64,000 nt of DNA from Paenacidovorax monticola (GTDB lineage Bacteria; Pseudomonadota; Gammaproteobacteria; Burkholderiales; Burkholderiaceae_C): NCBI RefSeq assembly GCF_014489595.1, contig NZ_CP060790.1, positions 3,224,001 through 3,288,000 on the forward strand. The letters run 5' to 3'. A model generated the notes under the pieces. The model had not been told where the DNA came from. It was given only the letters and a program-made list of their open reading frames with translations, and made no database searches. This document shows positions 38,357-47,280 of this stretch, piece after piece; position 1 is the stretch's first letter; the number at the start of each line of letters is the position of its first letter. Made by a program: the position numbers and the translations under genes.

Positions 38357-38496
38357 TCCTGGCAAAAAGGCACTTGAACAAATCACCCGCTCATCCAGAA
38401 TCTCAACGCCGCCTGTCCGTCGGGTGATCATTGATTGACCAGAGCATCGGCAACCTGTTCAGCCGCGTGGATATCATGCGTTCAATTTGAAATCTC

Positions 38497-38526
38497 CTGG
38501 GTGCCTACACGGCACCCAGTTTTTTT
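38497..38526 (+). terminator. intrinsic terminator just upstream of a start codon
   Basis: Perfect 8-bp stem CTGGGTGC/GCACCCAG with a 7-nt loop and seven T. It ends only nine bases before the ATG at 38536, so any transcript of that gene initiated upstream must read through it. Confidence 0.85.
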
Positions 38527-38535
38527 GAGATACCC

Positions 38536-40385
38536 ATGAATAAATTCTTCCGTGCAGCGGCTCTGCTGCTTTGCGCCCTCTCATTGGCGAGCCATGCTGC
38601 CAGCGACAAGCCGGTCTCCACCGTCATCGTTCTGCCAACCGATCTGAGCCAGAACCCCCGGATTGGAAGCCAGCTTCAAAACCGTGGCATCAATCACGCC
38701 ACGGTATACGTCAATTGGGCCGATGCCGAGCCCAAGGAAGGCGAGATCGACTTCTCGGCCTATGACCGGCAATTTGACCCACTCGTCAAGGACGGCCTGT
38801 CCCTCATCATCGTGCTGGACATGGGGGGACGCGTATATTTCGACAACGCCGGCAAGCTGCACCCTCACCTCACGACGGTTCCTGCATGGATGCGTGCAAA
38901 ACATCCTGAAGGCTTCATGAAGAACTTCTCCGGCGAGCCAACGGCTCAGCCCGACTTCATGAACACGAGCATTCGCAAACACTCTTCCCGGTTCCTTTCA
39001 CGCGCTGTCGAATACTTTTCGCAGCGCTATCCCCAGAAGGTCCTGGGCTATGCGATCGCCATCCAGGAAGAACATGAAATCAAATACGGCCAGAACGGCT
39101 ACCAGTGGCGCGACCATGGTGAAGCGGCCACCCGTGCTTTTCTCCAACAGACGGGCTCTCCTCTTCCCGTGATCAACTACAACAACTCCATCGCGACCGG
39201 ACTGCCAAAGCATGAGCCCTTGCTGCATGCGCACAAGAAATTCCGGGAAGACCGCCTGAAGGATGCCATCTGCTTCTATGCGGGCACCATCCGCGAGAAG
39301 GGCGGCACCGCCATGGGCTATTTTGCGGAAACGTTCACTTCGCACGATGCCATCTATGCCACGGGTGTCGTGGAGAACCTGGCCGAGTGCATCGACATTG
39401 CAGTCATCGACTACAACTTCTATGACGGCTACCGCCTGGTTCCTGATGCGGATGTACTACCCATGCTTGCGAGCTACATGGCATCCGTGGGCTACAAGAA
39501 GGTCATGGTCGGAGCGTACGCCGAGCGCTGGGAACTTCACAAGAAAACTGCGGAAATCATTCCCGTCATCAACCGCTCGATTTCCAAGGCGTTGATGCAG
39601 CCCCATGTCATAGGCTACGAAATCGGAGGCATACAGCGCCAAGAGGCCCCGGGCCAGCCCAGCACCGTGGACGTGGACAGACTGAAATCCATTGCCGTCA
39701 CGCAGGAAAAACAGCCCCTCCCCGGAGAAGGTAGATCTTCCCGCCTCCGCATCGGCATTTTGGGCTCGAGCAGTAATTTCTACACATGGCATGGGGATCG
39801 CAGTGGCGGAACTAATCCTCACAGGGATGCGCTGCTGCAGGCCTACAAAATTCTGAGCAGTCGCCCGGAACTTGACGTGCATGTGATCGGCGAGAAGAAT
39901 CTGCAAAAAGATGACGCCTTGCTTCAACAGCTGGATGCGGTTCTGATCCCCATCAGGCAGCTCTGCCTCAAACCCTCAAGTCCAGCCTTGCAGCCTATTG
40001 GAAAAACGGCGGTGCACTGATTCAGGACATGCGGCTGGGTGAGTTCGATGAAAATGGAAAACCCACTTTTGACTGGATGCACGAGGTGTTCGGCATTGCC
40101 AGCATTGATTGGCGACGCGGAAATATTTTCCTGCTTGAAGACGGAAAAATACTGCGCCTCAAGCCATCCCGGCGCTACACGGGATATGCATCGATGACCC
40201 CGCGCCCAGGTTACAAGATACTGGGAAAAGAGCTGCTCAACAAGCAGCGAGGCATCATGGTACGTGGAGAGAGAACCCTCGTTTTCGGGCTGACTCCCCA
40301 GCTTGTTGAAGACACGACCCGCGATGAATGGCACAAGCTCTTTGTGCAGGAAATCATCAACACCATTCCCTCCAGGGCACGGTGA
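38536..40385 (+). CDS. secreted glycoside-hydrolase-like protein (GH42/beta-galactosidase-type fold), with a frameshift
   Basis: About 616 residues after correction. A signal peptide (MNKFFRAAALLLCALSLASH, cut near SHA-A) is followed by a TIM-barrel-like domain with NHATVYVNWADAEPKEGEID and HPEGFMKNFSGEP, then a flavodoxin-like domain (RLRIGILGSSSNF) similar to the trimerisation domain of GH42 enzymes. A run of four C at 39948-39951 breaks the frame; a fifth C gives VLIPHQAALPQTLKSSLAAY and the downstream part (QDMRLGEFDENGKPTFDWMH). The substrate is unknown. Its base composition is lower in G+C than the neighbouring genes, suggesting transfer. A terminator stands directly before it. Confidence 0.7.
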
Positions 40386-40439
40386 ACACTTTATCGGCAT
40401 ATCGATTGCCCGTGATAGGGCATCGAGAATGCCGAAGAA

Positions 40440-40664
40440 CTACTGCCGGCGCAACGGCCACAGGCAGGCCAGCGCCAAGGCATTGAGTACTTCGCGCACA
40501 TCGTGTTGGCGTTGCGCTGCCTTCTCATCGTTCAGAGCCAAGCACGGCGCCATGAAGCTCCACTCCTCTTCCGATCCGTAAGATCTGTCGGGTACTGCTT
40601 GCGCCTTGCCAGCTTTGCCATGCGGCGAATCTACCGCAGGCGCTATCAGGTTCATAACACGCTC
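40440..40664 (-). pseudogene. remnant of an IS5-type transposase and its terminal repeat
   Basis: On the minus strand an ORF fragment (start 40655) reads YGSEEEWSFMAPCLALND and QHDVREVLNAL, which matches the N-terminal domain of IS5-family transposases, then ends after LWPLRRQ instead of entering the catalytic domain. Just upstream, GAGCGTGTTATGAAC (40650-40664) looks like the outer inverted repeat of such an element. No second end or target duplication was found, so this is a decayed fragment. It abuts the stop codon of the acyltransferase gene. Confidence 0.65.
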
Positions 40665-41698
40665 TATGTGCTGCTTTCGGGTTCCAAGGCCTTCGGAAGT
40701 TTTTCGGTTCTCTTCCTGGCCATGTTCATGAATGGTTGCTCGACCAATTTGTAGCTGATATAAGAAACAACAACAGTCGCAAAGAACGCCAGGAACGTCC
40801 GATGGTATTTATTCTGAGCCACATATGATGACAGAACAATCATTGGATAATGAATCAAATAGAATGAATAGGAAATATCCGAAAGCAACTTCACTGATTT
40901 CGGATTTTTATACTCCGTATCCTTGAGAATCAAGAAGAGCACAGAAATCCCCAGACCAGTAATAAAGATAGGCGTTGAAAATACTGGCTCCCAGGATTTA
41001 TAGAGGACAATAGTGGATATAAATATAGACAATAACGCAGCTTTATCGTACTTTGGCTGTTTGACAGCAATCCACGCGCCAAACAGGAAAAACGGCATCT
41101 GAGCTATTGCATTATTGTGTATGAAAAAATACACATATATGGCCTCCAGTCTATTCACCAATGGATGCCATCTTGTGCCACCATACACCCAGACACAGGC
41201 AATGAACACAAACAAGGCAGTGATCTTGGATGGGCTTTTGACAAATCTGCCGGCAATGAGAAAAGCGACGACATACCACACCATCTCGATAGTCAGTGTC
41301 CAGCTGACACTCAAGGCGTTGTATTTCAAATAAGCTTCAGGAAAAAAGTGCTGCAAAAAAAACAGATGAATCAAGAAGCTTTCCAGATCAAATGAATCAA
41401 TTTTCAAATCACCAAAAACAATGGAAAATACAAAAAACCAGAGCAGGTAGGCAGGATAGATTCTGAGCGCCCGGTGCCTTATATAGTCAGCCGCAGAATA
41501 TCGAATTGCGCTTTGGATGATCAGATATCCACTGATGACAAAGAATATCTGTACACCAATCCATCCCCCAGAAATTCCAAAATAGGGAACAGTGAGAACC
41601 TTCAACGAATGAAGGTGGTTCATGAAAACCAGAATCACTGCCACCGCTCTCAAAGTTTCAATCGAATGATTCTTTGATGCATGGACATTGCTATTCAT
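40664..41698 (-). CDS. acyltransferase-3 family membrane protein (OafA/YrhL-like)
   Basis: Polytopic membrane acyltransferase of 344 residues with about ten helices. The N-terminal family signature is IETLRAVAVILVFMNHLHSL (conserved Arg and His), followed by GGWIGVQIFFVISGYLI. Such enzymes O-acylate extracytoplasmic glycans such as O-antigen or exopolysaccharide. The gene is strongly A+T-rich and uses codons unlike the rest of the window (AAA, ATA, TTT common), so it was probably acquired. Its 3' end meets an IS5-type remnant. The acceptor glycan is unknown. Confidence 0.9.
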   Translation of the reverse strand: MNSNVHASKNHSIETLRAVAVILVFMNHLHSLKVLTVPYFGISGGWIGVQIFFVISGYLIIQSAIRYSAADYIRHRALRIYPAYLLWFFVFSIVFGDLKIDSFDLESFLIHLFFLQHFFPEAYLKYNALSVSWTLTIEMVWYVVAFLIAGRFVKSPSKITALFVFIACVWVYGGTRWHPLVNRLEAIYVYFFIHNNAIAQMPFFLFGAWIAVKQPKYDKAALLSIFISTIVLYKSWEPVFSTPIFITGLGISVLFLILKDTEYKNPKSVKLLSDISYSFYLIHYPMIVLSSYVAQNKYHRTFLAFFATVVVSYISYKLVEQPFMNMARKRTEKLPKALEPESST

Positions 41699-41920
41699 AC
41701 ATTATTCACATCAAAAAATCACGATTATTAAATAAAAATGACTTCATGTACCATGACAGCGCCTGAATAAACACACACAATTGGTTACATAATGTAAATA
41801 TCTTGCAAAATTCCGTCCGGAGCCGTTCGCCAGCGAGGGCATTTCTGCCCCCACCCGCTCGGCAGCTATTTACAACGGCACAAGGGTCCGTAGCAAGTCC
41901 TGTCCGTTCACGCCGGAAAC
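41699..41920. other. A+T-rich intergenic region at the right edge of the low-G+C island
   Basis: No gene is seen. Its right-hand part (about 41800 onward) returns to the high G+C of the surrounding chromosome; the left part is rich in runs of A and T and probably holds the acyltransferase promoter. Confidence 0.5.
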
Positions 41921-42718
41921 TCACCGCACGCGCACGCCCTGCTCCAACGCCAGCCGCGAGCGCGCCACGCCGAAAACCTGCTCGATGGCCAGGTCGGCCA
42001 CCTCTTTTGCCGTCTTCACATGGGCGGGATTGCGCTGCTCCACGCCCAGCCTGTACATCGTGAGGACATAGGCCCCGGTGATCCCGGCGGTCTCGAACAG
42101 TTCCTGGCGTTGCCGGTGGGACATCTGGACGAAGGCCGGCGTCTGCGCCAGTGCGTCGTTGAAATCGCCCAGGATCAGCTCCTGCTGTGCCTCGCTGAGT
42201 TCGGCGCCCCCATGGTGCACGTAGTGGGCCGTGGTGACCAGAAAGGTGAGCGCGCCGGCCACATTGCTGCCGAGCCGGGCCAGTTCGCCGCTGTCCTTGA
42301 GCAGCTGCAGGTACGCATCGAGGACGGCCTCGTAGGTCTTGCGCAATTCCGCCTGCTGGGCGGGTGCGCCCGATGCCGCCATGCGCGCGGGCATCACCGA
42401 TCCCCCGGTCCGCTCGAAATCCGTGGCGGCCAGCGGTGCCCGCGGCCTGGCCCCGGGCATCTGCGCGCCCGCAGGGCCGGTGCGTGGCAGCCGCCCCAGC
42501 ATCATGGTGTTGACGCTGCGGTACAAGCCCAGCGGCGACTGGTTGTTCCACAGGAACGGGCTCGACCCCGCGGCCGTCCAGCTCTGGGCCCGGGCGGCCG
42601 CCGGCAAGCCCAGCGCCACGGCCCCGGCCGCCCACGCCAGGCCCAGCAGCCGGCGCCGTTCGTTATTACAGGCCGTCTGGCCCACCCCAACGCGTGGGGT
42701 CCATTCGATGGTCTTCAT
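41921..42718 (-). CDS. predicted secreted protein of unknown function (DUF6683-like)
   Basis: Protein of 265 residues. The start at 42718 (MKTIEWTPRVGVGQTACNNE) leads to a signal sequence (LLGLAWAAGAVALGLPAAARAQ). The mature part holds a helical block (AELRKTYEAVLDAYLQLLKD and LSEAQQELILGDFNDALAQ) with Arg/Asp/Phe-rich helices, resembling the DUF6683 family. I do not know its role. Transcribed alone. Confidence 0.65.
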   Translation of the reverse strand: MKTIEWTPRVGVGQTACNNERRRLLGLAWAAGAVALGLPAAARAQSWTAAGSSPFLWNNQSPLGLYRSVNTMMLGRLPRTGPAGAQMPGARPRAPLAATDFERTGGSVMPARMAASGAPAQQAELRKTYEAVLDAYLQLLKDSGELARLGSNVAGALTFLVTTAHYVHHGGAELSEAQQELILGDFNDALAQTPAFVQMSHRQRQELFETAGITGAYVLTMYRLGVEQRNPAHVKTAKEVADLAIEQVFGVARSRLALEQGVRVR

Positions 42719-42877
42719 GCGCCCTCCCGGCCGGTTGCGCTGCCGGGAACCCTTTCCCGTGCAAGCCTGGGAGCGCATGCTAGCCGGCGTCCGGCCACCC
42801 ACGGCCACGCCGAGGCCGGGGAACGTGAACATCCGCACGCTTTCCCGGGCCGGATGGCCTGGTCCGAGCGAACGGCG

Positions 42878-43129
42878 TTACTTGTAGAACGCTTCCACCG
42901 CCCCCTTGAGCGTGAGCAGCAAGGGCCGGCCCTTGCGGTCCAGGGTCTTGCCCGCGGGCACCTTGATCCAGCCTTCGCTCACGCAGTATTCCTCGACGTC
43001 GAAGCGCTCCTTGCCGTTGAAGCGGATTCCCACGTCATGCTCGAACACGGCCGCCACATGGTGCGGGCTGCGCGGGTCGATGCTCAGGTGATCGGGCAAG
43101 GCGGGGCGGCTGGTGGACGAATCGGTCAC
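42878..43129 (-). CDS. DUF3297 family protein
   Basis: Small cytoplasmic protein of 83 residues. The conserved family pattern LPDHLSIDPRSPHHVAAVFE and DVGIRFNGKERFDVEEYCVS is clear. The start is a GTG at 43129 (VTDSSTSRPALPD, read as Met); longer upstream frames run into the DnaA-box module. Function unknown. It is divergent from the GNAT gene with the module at 43201-43430 between them. Confidence 0.85.
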   Translation of the reverse strand: MTDSSTSRPALPDHLSIDPRSPHHVAAVFEHDVGIRFNGKERFDVEEYCVSEGWIKVPAGKTLDRKGRPLLLTLKGAVEAFYK

Positions 43130-43200
43130 GGTCAATCTCTTTCCGCCGGGGGCGGCACACAAAAGCCGGCATTGTCGCCCACCGGGCACTGTTGCCGCCA

Positions 43201-43430
43201 CAGGCCCTGTGGATAACTCTGGGCATGCGGCTGGAACAACCGCAGGGTTGTGCACAGGATGGGCGCCGCCTGCGATGTTGTCCCCAATCGGCGGCACCGC
43301 CGCACCCGCGGGCGTACACAGGGTTGGATCGATCGTAAGTCATTGTCGCTCCATGAAAAAACACAGTTGTCCACTGCAGTGCGACAGCTTCTATTACTAC
43401 GACTATGTATAAATATTAAAAACAAGGAAA
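43201..43430 (+). other. origin-like DnaA-box/DnaA-trio module, copy A
   Basis: Intergenic (DUF3297 to GNAT). Contains TGTGGATAA at 43208-43216 (perfect DnaA box on the minus strand), TTGTGCACA at 43248-43256 and TTGTCCACT at 43367-43375 (one and two mismatches to TTATCCACA), then 15 nt, CTATTACTACGACTAT at 43391-43406 and an A+T-rich stretch. Order and spacing equal those of copies B and C within one base. The two best-conserved boxes lie 182-183 and 142-143 bases upstream of the triplet run in all copies. Confidence 0.7.
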
Positions 43431-43433
43431 TTC

Positions 43434-43985
43434 ATGGAGCGCTCTTTTTCCCCTGAGACCGGCCCCGGAAGAACGGCCAGGACCCCGTCCGTGCGCGCCG
43501 AGCGGGATGGCGACGCCGAGGCCATCTTTCGCCTGACCGAGGCCGCCTTCCTGAACGCGCAGCACACCAGCCATACCGAGCAGTTCATCGTCGATGCGCT
43601 GCGCCGCCATGGGCAGCTGGCCGTTTCCCTGGTGGCGGTGGATGGCGGCCGCATCGTGGGCCATGTGGCCATTTCGCCTGTCACCCTCACCGGCGGCATG
43701 GCAGGGTGGCATGGGCTTGGGCCGATCTCCGTGCAACCGGAATACCAGGGCCGGGGCATCGGGTCCTTGCTGGCCAGGACCGCGCTGGACCAATTGCGAG
43801 GCCTGGGCGCCAAGGGCTGCGTGGTGTTGGGCGATCCCGCCTACTACGGGCGCTTCGGCTTTGTCCACAGCCCCGGCCTGGTGCTGCCAGGGGTGCCGCA
43901 GGAGTATTTCCAGGCCCTGCCGTTCAGCGGTGATGCCCCCCTGGGCGACGTGCGCTACCACGCGGCGTTCGACGCCGCTGCGTAA
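43434..43985 (+). CDS. GNAT family N-acetyltransferase (YhbS-like)
   Basis: Acetyltransferase of 183 residues. The acetyl-CoA-binding motif is VQPEYQGRGIGSLLARTAL, preceded by HVAISPVTLTGG and followed by VLGDPAYYGRFGF, the pattern of the YhbS group, whose substrate is not firmly known. The ATG at 43434 lies just after the A+T-rich end of origin-like module A, with an AAGGAAA ribosome site inside it, so transcription must start in or near the module. Its stop is four bases from the convergent spmAB gene. Confidence 0.88.
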   Translation: MERSFSPETGPGRTARTPSVRAERDGDAEAIFRLTEAAFLNAQHTSHTEQFIVDALRRHGQLAVSLVAVDGGRIVGHVAISPVTLTGGMAGWHGLGPISVQPEYQGRGIGSLLARTALDQLRGLGAKGCVVLGDPAYYGRFGFVHSPGLVLPGVPQEYFQALPFSGDAPLGDVRYHAAFDAAA

Positions 43986-43989
43986 GGCC

Positions 43990-45243
43990 TTAGCGCAGCA
44001 TCGCGTAGCCCACGCCGATCGCCGCCACGAGCCCTACCGCGTCGGCGAACAGCGCACAGGCCAGCGCGTGGCGTGTGTGCTTCACGCCCACACTGCCGAA
44101 GTACACGGCCAGCACGTAGAACGTGGTCTCGGTGGAGCCCTGGACGATCGCGGCCAGGCGGCCCGCGAACGAATCGACGCCATGGGTCTGCAGCACGTCG
44201 ATCATGAGACCGCGCGCGCCCGCGCCCGAGAGCACCTTCATGAGGCCCACGGGCAGCGCGGGCAGAAAAGCGGTGTCGAGCCCTGCCCAGGCCACGAGCG
44301 CTCCAATGGCGCCCAGCACCGCGTCCATGCAGCCCGCCGCGCGGAATACGCCGATGGCCACGAGGATGGCGATGAGGTAGGGCACGATCTGCACGGCCAC
44401 GCCGAAACCTTCCCTGGCACCGTCGATGAAGGCGTCGTACACGTTCACGCGCCGCCAGCTGCCCGCCAGCAAGAAGAGCAGCACCACGCCGAGGATGACG
44501 GCCGCGCCCGTGGTGCCCGCGATGCGCGCGGCCTGCTCGGCCGGCAGACGCTCCAGGGCCGTGACCGCCGCCGCCAGCAGGCCGCCCACGGCCAGCAACG
44601 GCACGAGAAAACGCGCGCGCCACAGCGGCAGGCGCTGGCACACCGCCACGGCCAGCACGCCCGCGAGCAGCGAGGCGAAGGTCACGAGCAGTGTGGGCAG
44701 GAAGATGTCGGCCGCATTGAAGCTGGCCCCCAGGCCCTGCTTGAGCGCCACGCTCTGGCGGATCGCGATCACCGAGGTGGGGATCAGCGTGAGCCCCGCC
44801 GTGTTCATGACCACGAACATGATCTGCGCATTGCTGGCCAGGTCAGGCCGGGTGGTGTTGAGCGCCTGCAGTTCGCGCATGGCCGTGAGGCCCAGCGGCG
44901 TGGCCGCGTTGTCCAGGCCCAGCAGGTTGGCCGAGATGTTCATGGTCATGGCGCCCTGCGCGGGGTGGCCCTGGGGTACGCCCGGAAACAGGCGGCGCAG
45001 CACGGGCCCGGCGACTCGGGCCAGCAGCTCCACCATGCCTGCGCGCTCGCCCACGCGCATCAGGCCCAGCCACAGCGCCATCACGCCGGCAAGGCCCAGC
45101 GAGATCTCGAAGCCCGTGCGCGCGCCGTCGAACATGGAAGCCAGCAGGGCCTGGAAGATGTTCGCCTCGCCCAGCGCCCAGCGCACCACCGCCGTGGCGC
45201 AGGCCGCCACGAAGAACCCCACCCACACCCAGTTCAATGCCAT
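43990..45243 (-). CDS. SpmA-SpmB fusion, nucleoside-recognition (Gate) domain membrane protein
   Basis: Polytopic membrane protein of 417 residues combining the two spore-maturation proteins SpmA and SpmB of Bacillus in one chain: SpmA part with NISANLLGLDNAATPLGL and ALNTTRPDLASNAQIMFVV; SpmB part with FGVAVQIVPYLIAILVAIG and IVQGSTETTFYVLAVYFGS. The fused form is common in non-sporulating proteobacteria. It has been proposed to be a transporter; the substrate is unknown. Confidence 0.9.
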   Translation of the reverse strand: MALNWVWVGFFVAACATAVVRWALGEANIFQALLASMFDGARTGFEISLGLAGVMALWLGLMRVGERAGMVELLARVAGPVLRRLFPGVPQGHPAQGAMTMNISANLLGLDNAATPLGLTAMRELQALNTTRPDLASNAQIMFVVMNTAGLTLIPTSVIAIRQSVALKQGLGASFNAADIFLPTLLVTFASLLAGVLAVAVCQRLPLWRARFLVPLLAVGGLLAAAVTALERLPAEQAARIAGTTGAAVILGVVLLFLLAGSWRRVNVYDAFIDGAREGFGVAVQIVPYLIAILVAIGVFRAAGCMDAVLGAIGALVAWAGLDTAFLPALPVGLMKVLSGAGARGLMIDVLQTHGVDSFAGRLAAIVQGSTETTFYVLAVYFGSVGVKHTRHALACALFADAVGLVAAIGVGYAMLR

Positions 45244-45298
45244 GGCCTGCGATGGTAGCGGCTGGCGGAAGCTGGACGGCGCGGGTCAATGCACAGGA

Positions 45299-46315
45299 TC
45301 AGAACGGCGCGGAGCCGGGGTCGGTGTCCACAGGCGCCTCGGCCGGGCCCGTGATGGTGCCGCCGCGCGAGGATGACCGGGCGGCCGCGGGCGTGGCCGA
45401 AGCCGTGGGTGCCGCGCCGCCGATCTCGGTGCGCCCTTCCCCGCCCAGGGCCTCGATCAGATCGGGGATCAGCTTGGACAGCTCGCCGGTGGCGATGGCC
45501 ACGTCGGTATCGAAGCCCTGGTCGTCGGGCGCCTGGCCCTCGAACACCGAATCAAGAAACGCGATCTTCTTGATCTGCAGCCCCTCGCTGAGCACGAACG
45601 ACACCCGGTCGTCCCAGGTCAGCGCCAGCTTGGTGGGCAGCTTGCCGGCCTCGATGTGGGCGCGCACCTCGTCGATGTCGAGCGGGTGGCGCGCATAGCG
45701 CACCACGGCCTTGGATTCGTCGGCGCTCTTGAGTTCGCACTCGCGGTCCACCGTGAAGCCCACGGGCGGCTCCTGCTCCTTGAGCCAGTGCGACATGGCG
45801 GCCTGTGGAGAAGTCTGGGTGTCGAGCAGCGCCACCGCGAAGCCGGGCAGCAGTTCCACCAGCAGGCTCACCACTTCGTCGGCCCGCGACTGGCTGCCCG
45901 TGTCGAGCACCAGCCAATGGGCCTCGGGGTCGATCCAGACCCACATCGAGCCCTGCTTGGTGAAGGCCATGGGCAGCAGGTCGAGCTTGGCTTCTTCCTT
46001 GAGCTCCTTGCTTTCCTTCTTGCCGGGCTTGCGGCCAGTCTCGGCCTCGATGCGCGCGGCCTTTTCCTTCACCTTGCGCGCCAGCACCGAGCCCGGCAGC
46101 ATCTTGGACTCGACCATGAAGCGCAGTATCCACTGCCCGCCCACCGATTCGGCCAGCAGCCCATGCTGCTCGCCACGCGGCGGGACCCAGCCCAGCGACT
46201 TCTCCTGCGTGGCGCCGCATTCGGCGAACGGCGACTTGGCCAGCGCCTCTTCCAACTGCTCCAGCGAACCCTGCCATTGCGGTGCAATGCGGTACACGAT
46301 CATGTTCTTGAACAC
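45299..46315 (-). CDS. rdgC: recombination-associated protein RdgC
   Basis: DNA-binding ring protein of 338 residues that modulates RecA-dependent recombination and exonuclease activity. Family blocks are FKNMIVYRIAP, ECGATQEKSLGWVPPRGE, LDLLPMAFTKQGSMWVWIDP and DDRVSFVLSEGLQIKKIAFL. The GTG start at 46315 is chosen because RdgC proteins begin (M)FKN; an ATG four codons later would cut the conserved N-terminus. The C-terminal tail rich in Ala/Ser/Pro is a usual variable end. It lies between the origin-like modules A and B. Confidence 0.94.
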   Translation of the reverse strand: MFKNMIVYRIAPQWQGSLEQLEEALAKSPFAECGATQEKSLGWVPPRGEQHGLLAESVGGQWILRFMVESKMLPGSVLARKVKEKAARIEAETGRKPGKKESKELKEEAKLDLLPMAFTKQGSMWVWIDPEAHWLVLDTGSQSRADEVVSLLVELLPGFAVALLDTQTSPQAAMSHWLKEQEPPVGFTVDRECELKSADESKAVVRYARHPLDIDEVRAHIEAGKLPTKLALTWDDRVSFVLSEGLQIKKIAFLDSVFEGQAPDDQGFDTDVAIATGELSKLIPDLIEALGGEGRTEIGGAAPTASATPAAARSSSRGGTITGPAEAPVDTDPGSAPF

Positions 46316-46634
46316 GCGAAACCTTTGTGTTGTGTGGTGTGATGGAAAAACCAGGGTCGCCATTGTCGGCGCAGGCCCGGGACCGCTCGGAACGGCAGCG
46401 TCCCCTTTCGAGGATCAATGCACCTGAATTGATAGCTGCACGTGCCTGTGGGCACTGCGCATGCGGGGGTTTTTCACCAGATCCCACCAGCGTGCGGCCC
46501 GCGAGCTTCTTGTCACAACTTTACACAGCCTCACGAATGGCTCACTGCGGCGTTACAACAGCGGCGCACACTGGCTTCCAACCGCCGGCACGGTCGTTCC
46601 GGCGGGCACCTCACCGCAACGAAAGGAACCCACC
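46316..46634. other. divergent intergenic region between rdgC and the Spy-like gene
   Basis: 319 bases without a gene. Near 46509-46530 are two similar stretches (TTGTCACAACT, TTTACACAGCC) that could be half-sites of a response regulator for the Spy-like gene. Around 46431-46475, ATTGATAGCTGC followed by a GC-rich hairpin resembles a decayed copy of the 47-bp repeat family. Neither is certain. Confidence 0.4.
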
Positions 46635-47195
46635 ATGGCTCTCTTCCCGCACCGCCTGACGTCCACCGCCGCCGCCACGGCGCTGCTCGCTGCCCTGGCC
46701 CTGCCAGCCCTGGCCCAGCCCGCAGCCGCGCCCGCTCCCGCGGCATCGGCCACTTCCGAGGCGCGCCACGGCCGCATGCACGAGATGCGCAAGGACCGGA
46801 TGGCCAAGCACGCGGCCGAACTCAAGGCCAAGCTGCAGCTCACCCCCGCACAGGAAGGCGCCTGGACCACCTTCACCGAGGCCATGAAGCCGCAGCAGGG
46901 CAACGCCCGCCTGGATTTCCAGGACCTGCGCAGCCTCTCCACGCCCGAACGCATCGACCGCATGCGCGCCATGCGTGCCCAGCGTGCGGCCGAGGCCGAC
47001 CGCCGGGGCGAGGCCACCAAGGCCTTCTATGCCCAGTTGTCCCCCGCGCAGCAAAAGACCTTCGACGAGCAGTCGATGCACATGATGGGCCGCATGCACC
47101 GCATGGAGCACCGCCACGAAGGCGGCCACCACGGCATGGGCATGCAGGGCCGCCCGCCCATGGGCAAGGGAGCCCCGGCCCCGGCACAGCAATAA
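46635..47195 (+). CDS. Spy/CpxP-like LTXXQ-motif periplasmic protein
   Basis: Periplasmic protein of 186 residues with a signal peptide (TAAATALLAALALPALAQ). The helical mature part has two LTXXQ-type motifs, LQLTPAQEGAW and AQLSPAQQKTF, which define the Spy/CpxP family of envelope-stress chaperones and metal-responsive proteins. The C-terminus is rich in His and Met (MHMMGRMHRMEHRHEGGHH), suggesting metal binding. The start at 46635 has a GAAAGGA ribosome site. No linked two-component system is nearby. Confidence 0.85.
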   Translation: MALFPHRLTSTAAATALLAALALPALAQPAAAPAPAASATSEARHGRMHEMRKDRMAKHAAELKAKLQLTPAQEGAWTTFTEAMKPQQGNARLDFQDLRSLSTPERIDRMRAMRAQRAAEADRRGEATKAFYAQLSPAQQKTFDEQSMHMMGRMHRMEHRHEGGHHGMGMQGRPPMGKGAPAPAQQ

Positions 47196-47280
47196 GGGCG
47201 GCGCACGGGCCACGGCCCGTGCAATCCTCGCGCGGCAGGGCTACACTGGGTTTACAACCTGTGTGTCGAGGCCGCGCACC

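Noticed and set aside
47202..47221. GC-rich palindrome GCACGGGCC-ACGGCCCGTGC as a terminator after the Spy-like gene.
   Set aside because: No T-run follows and pagL starts 60 bases later; could be a weak stem but not a supported intrinsic terminator.
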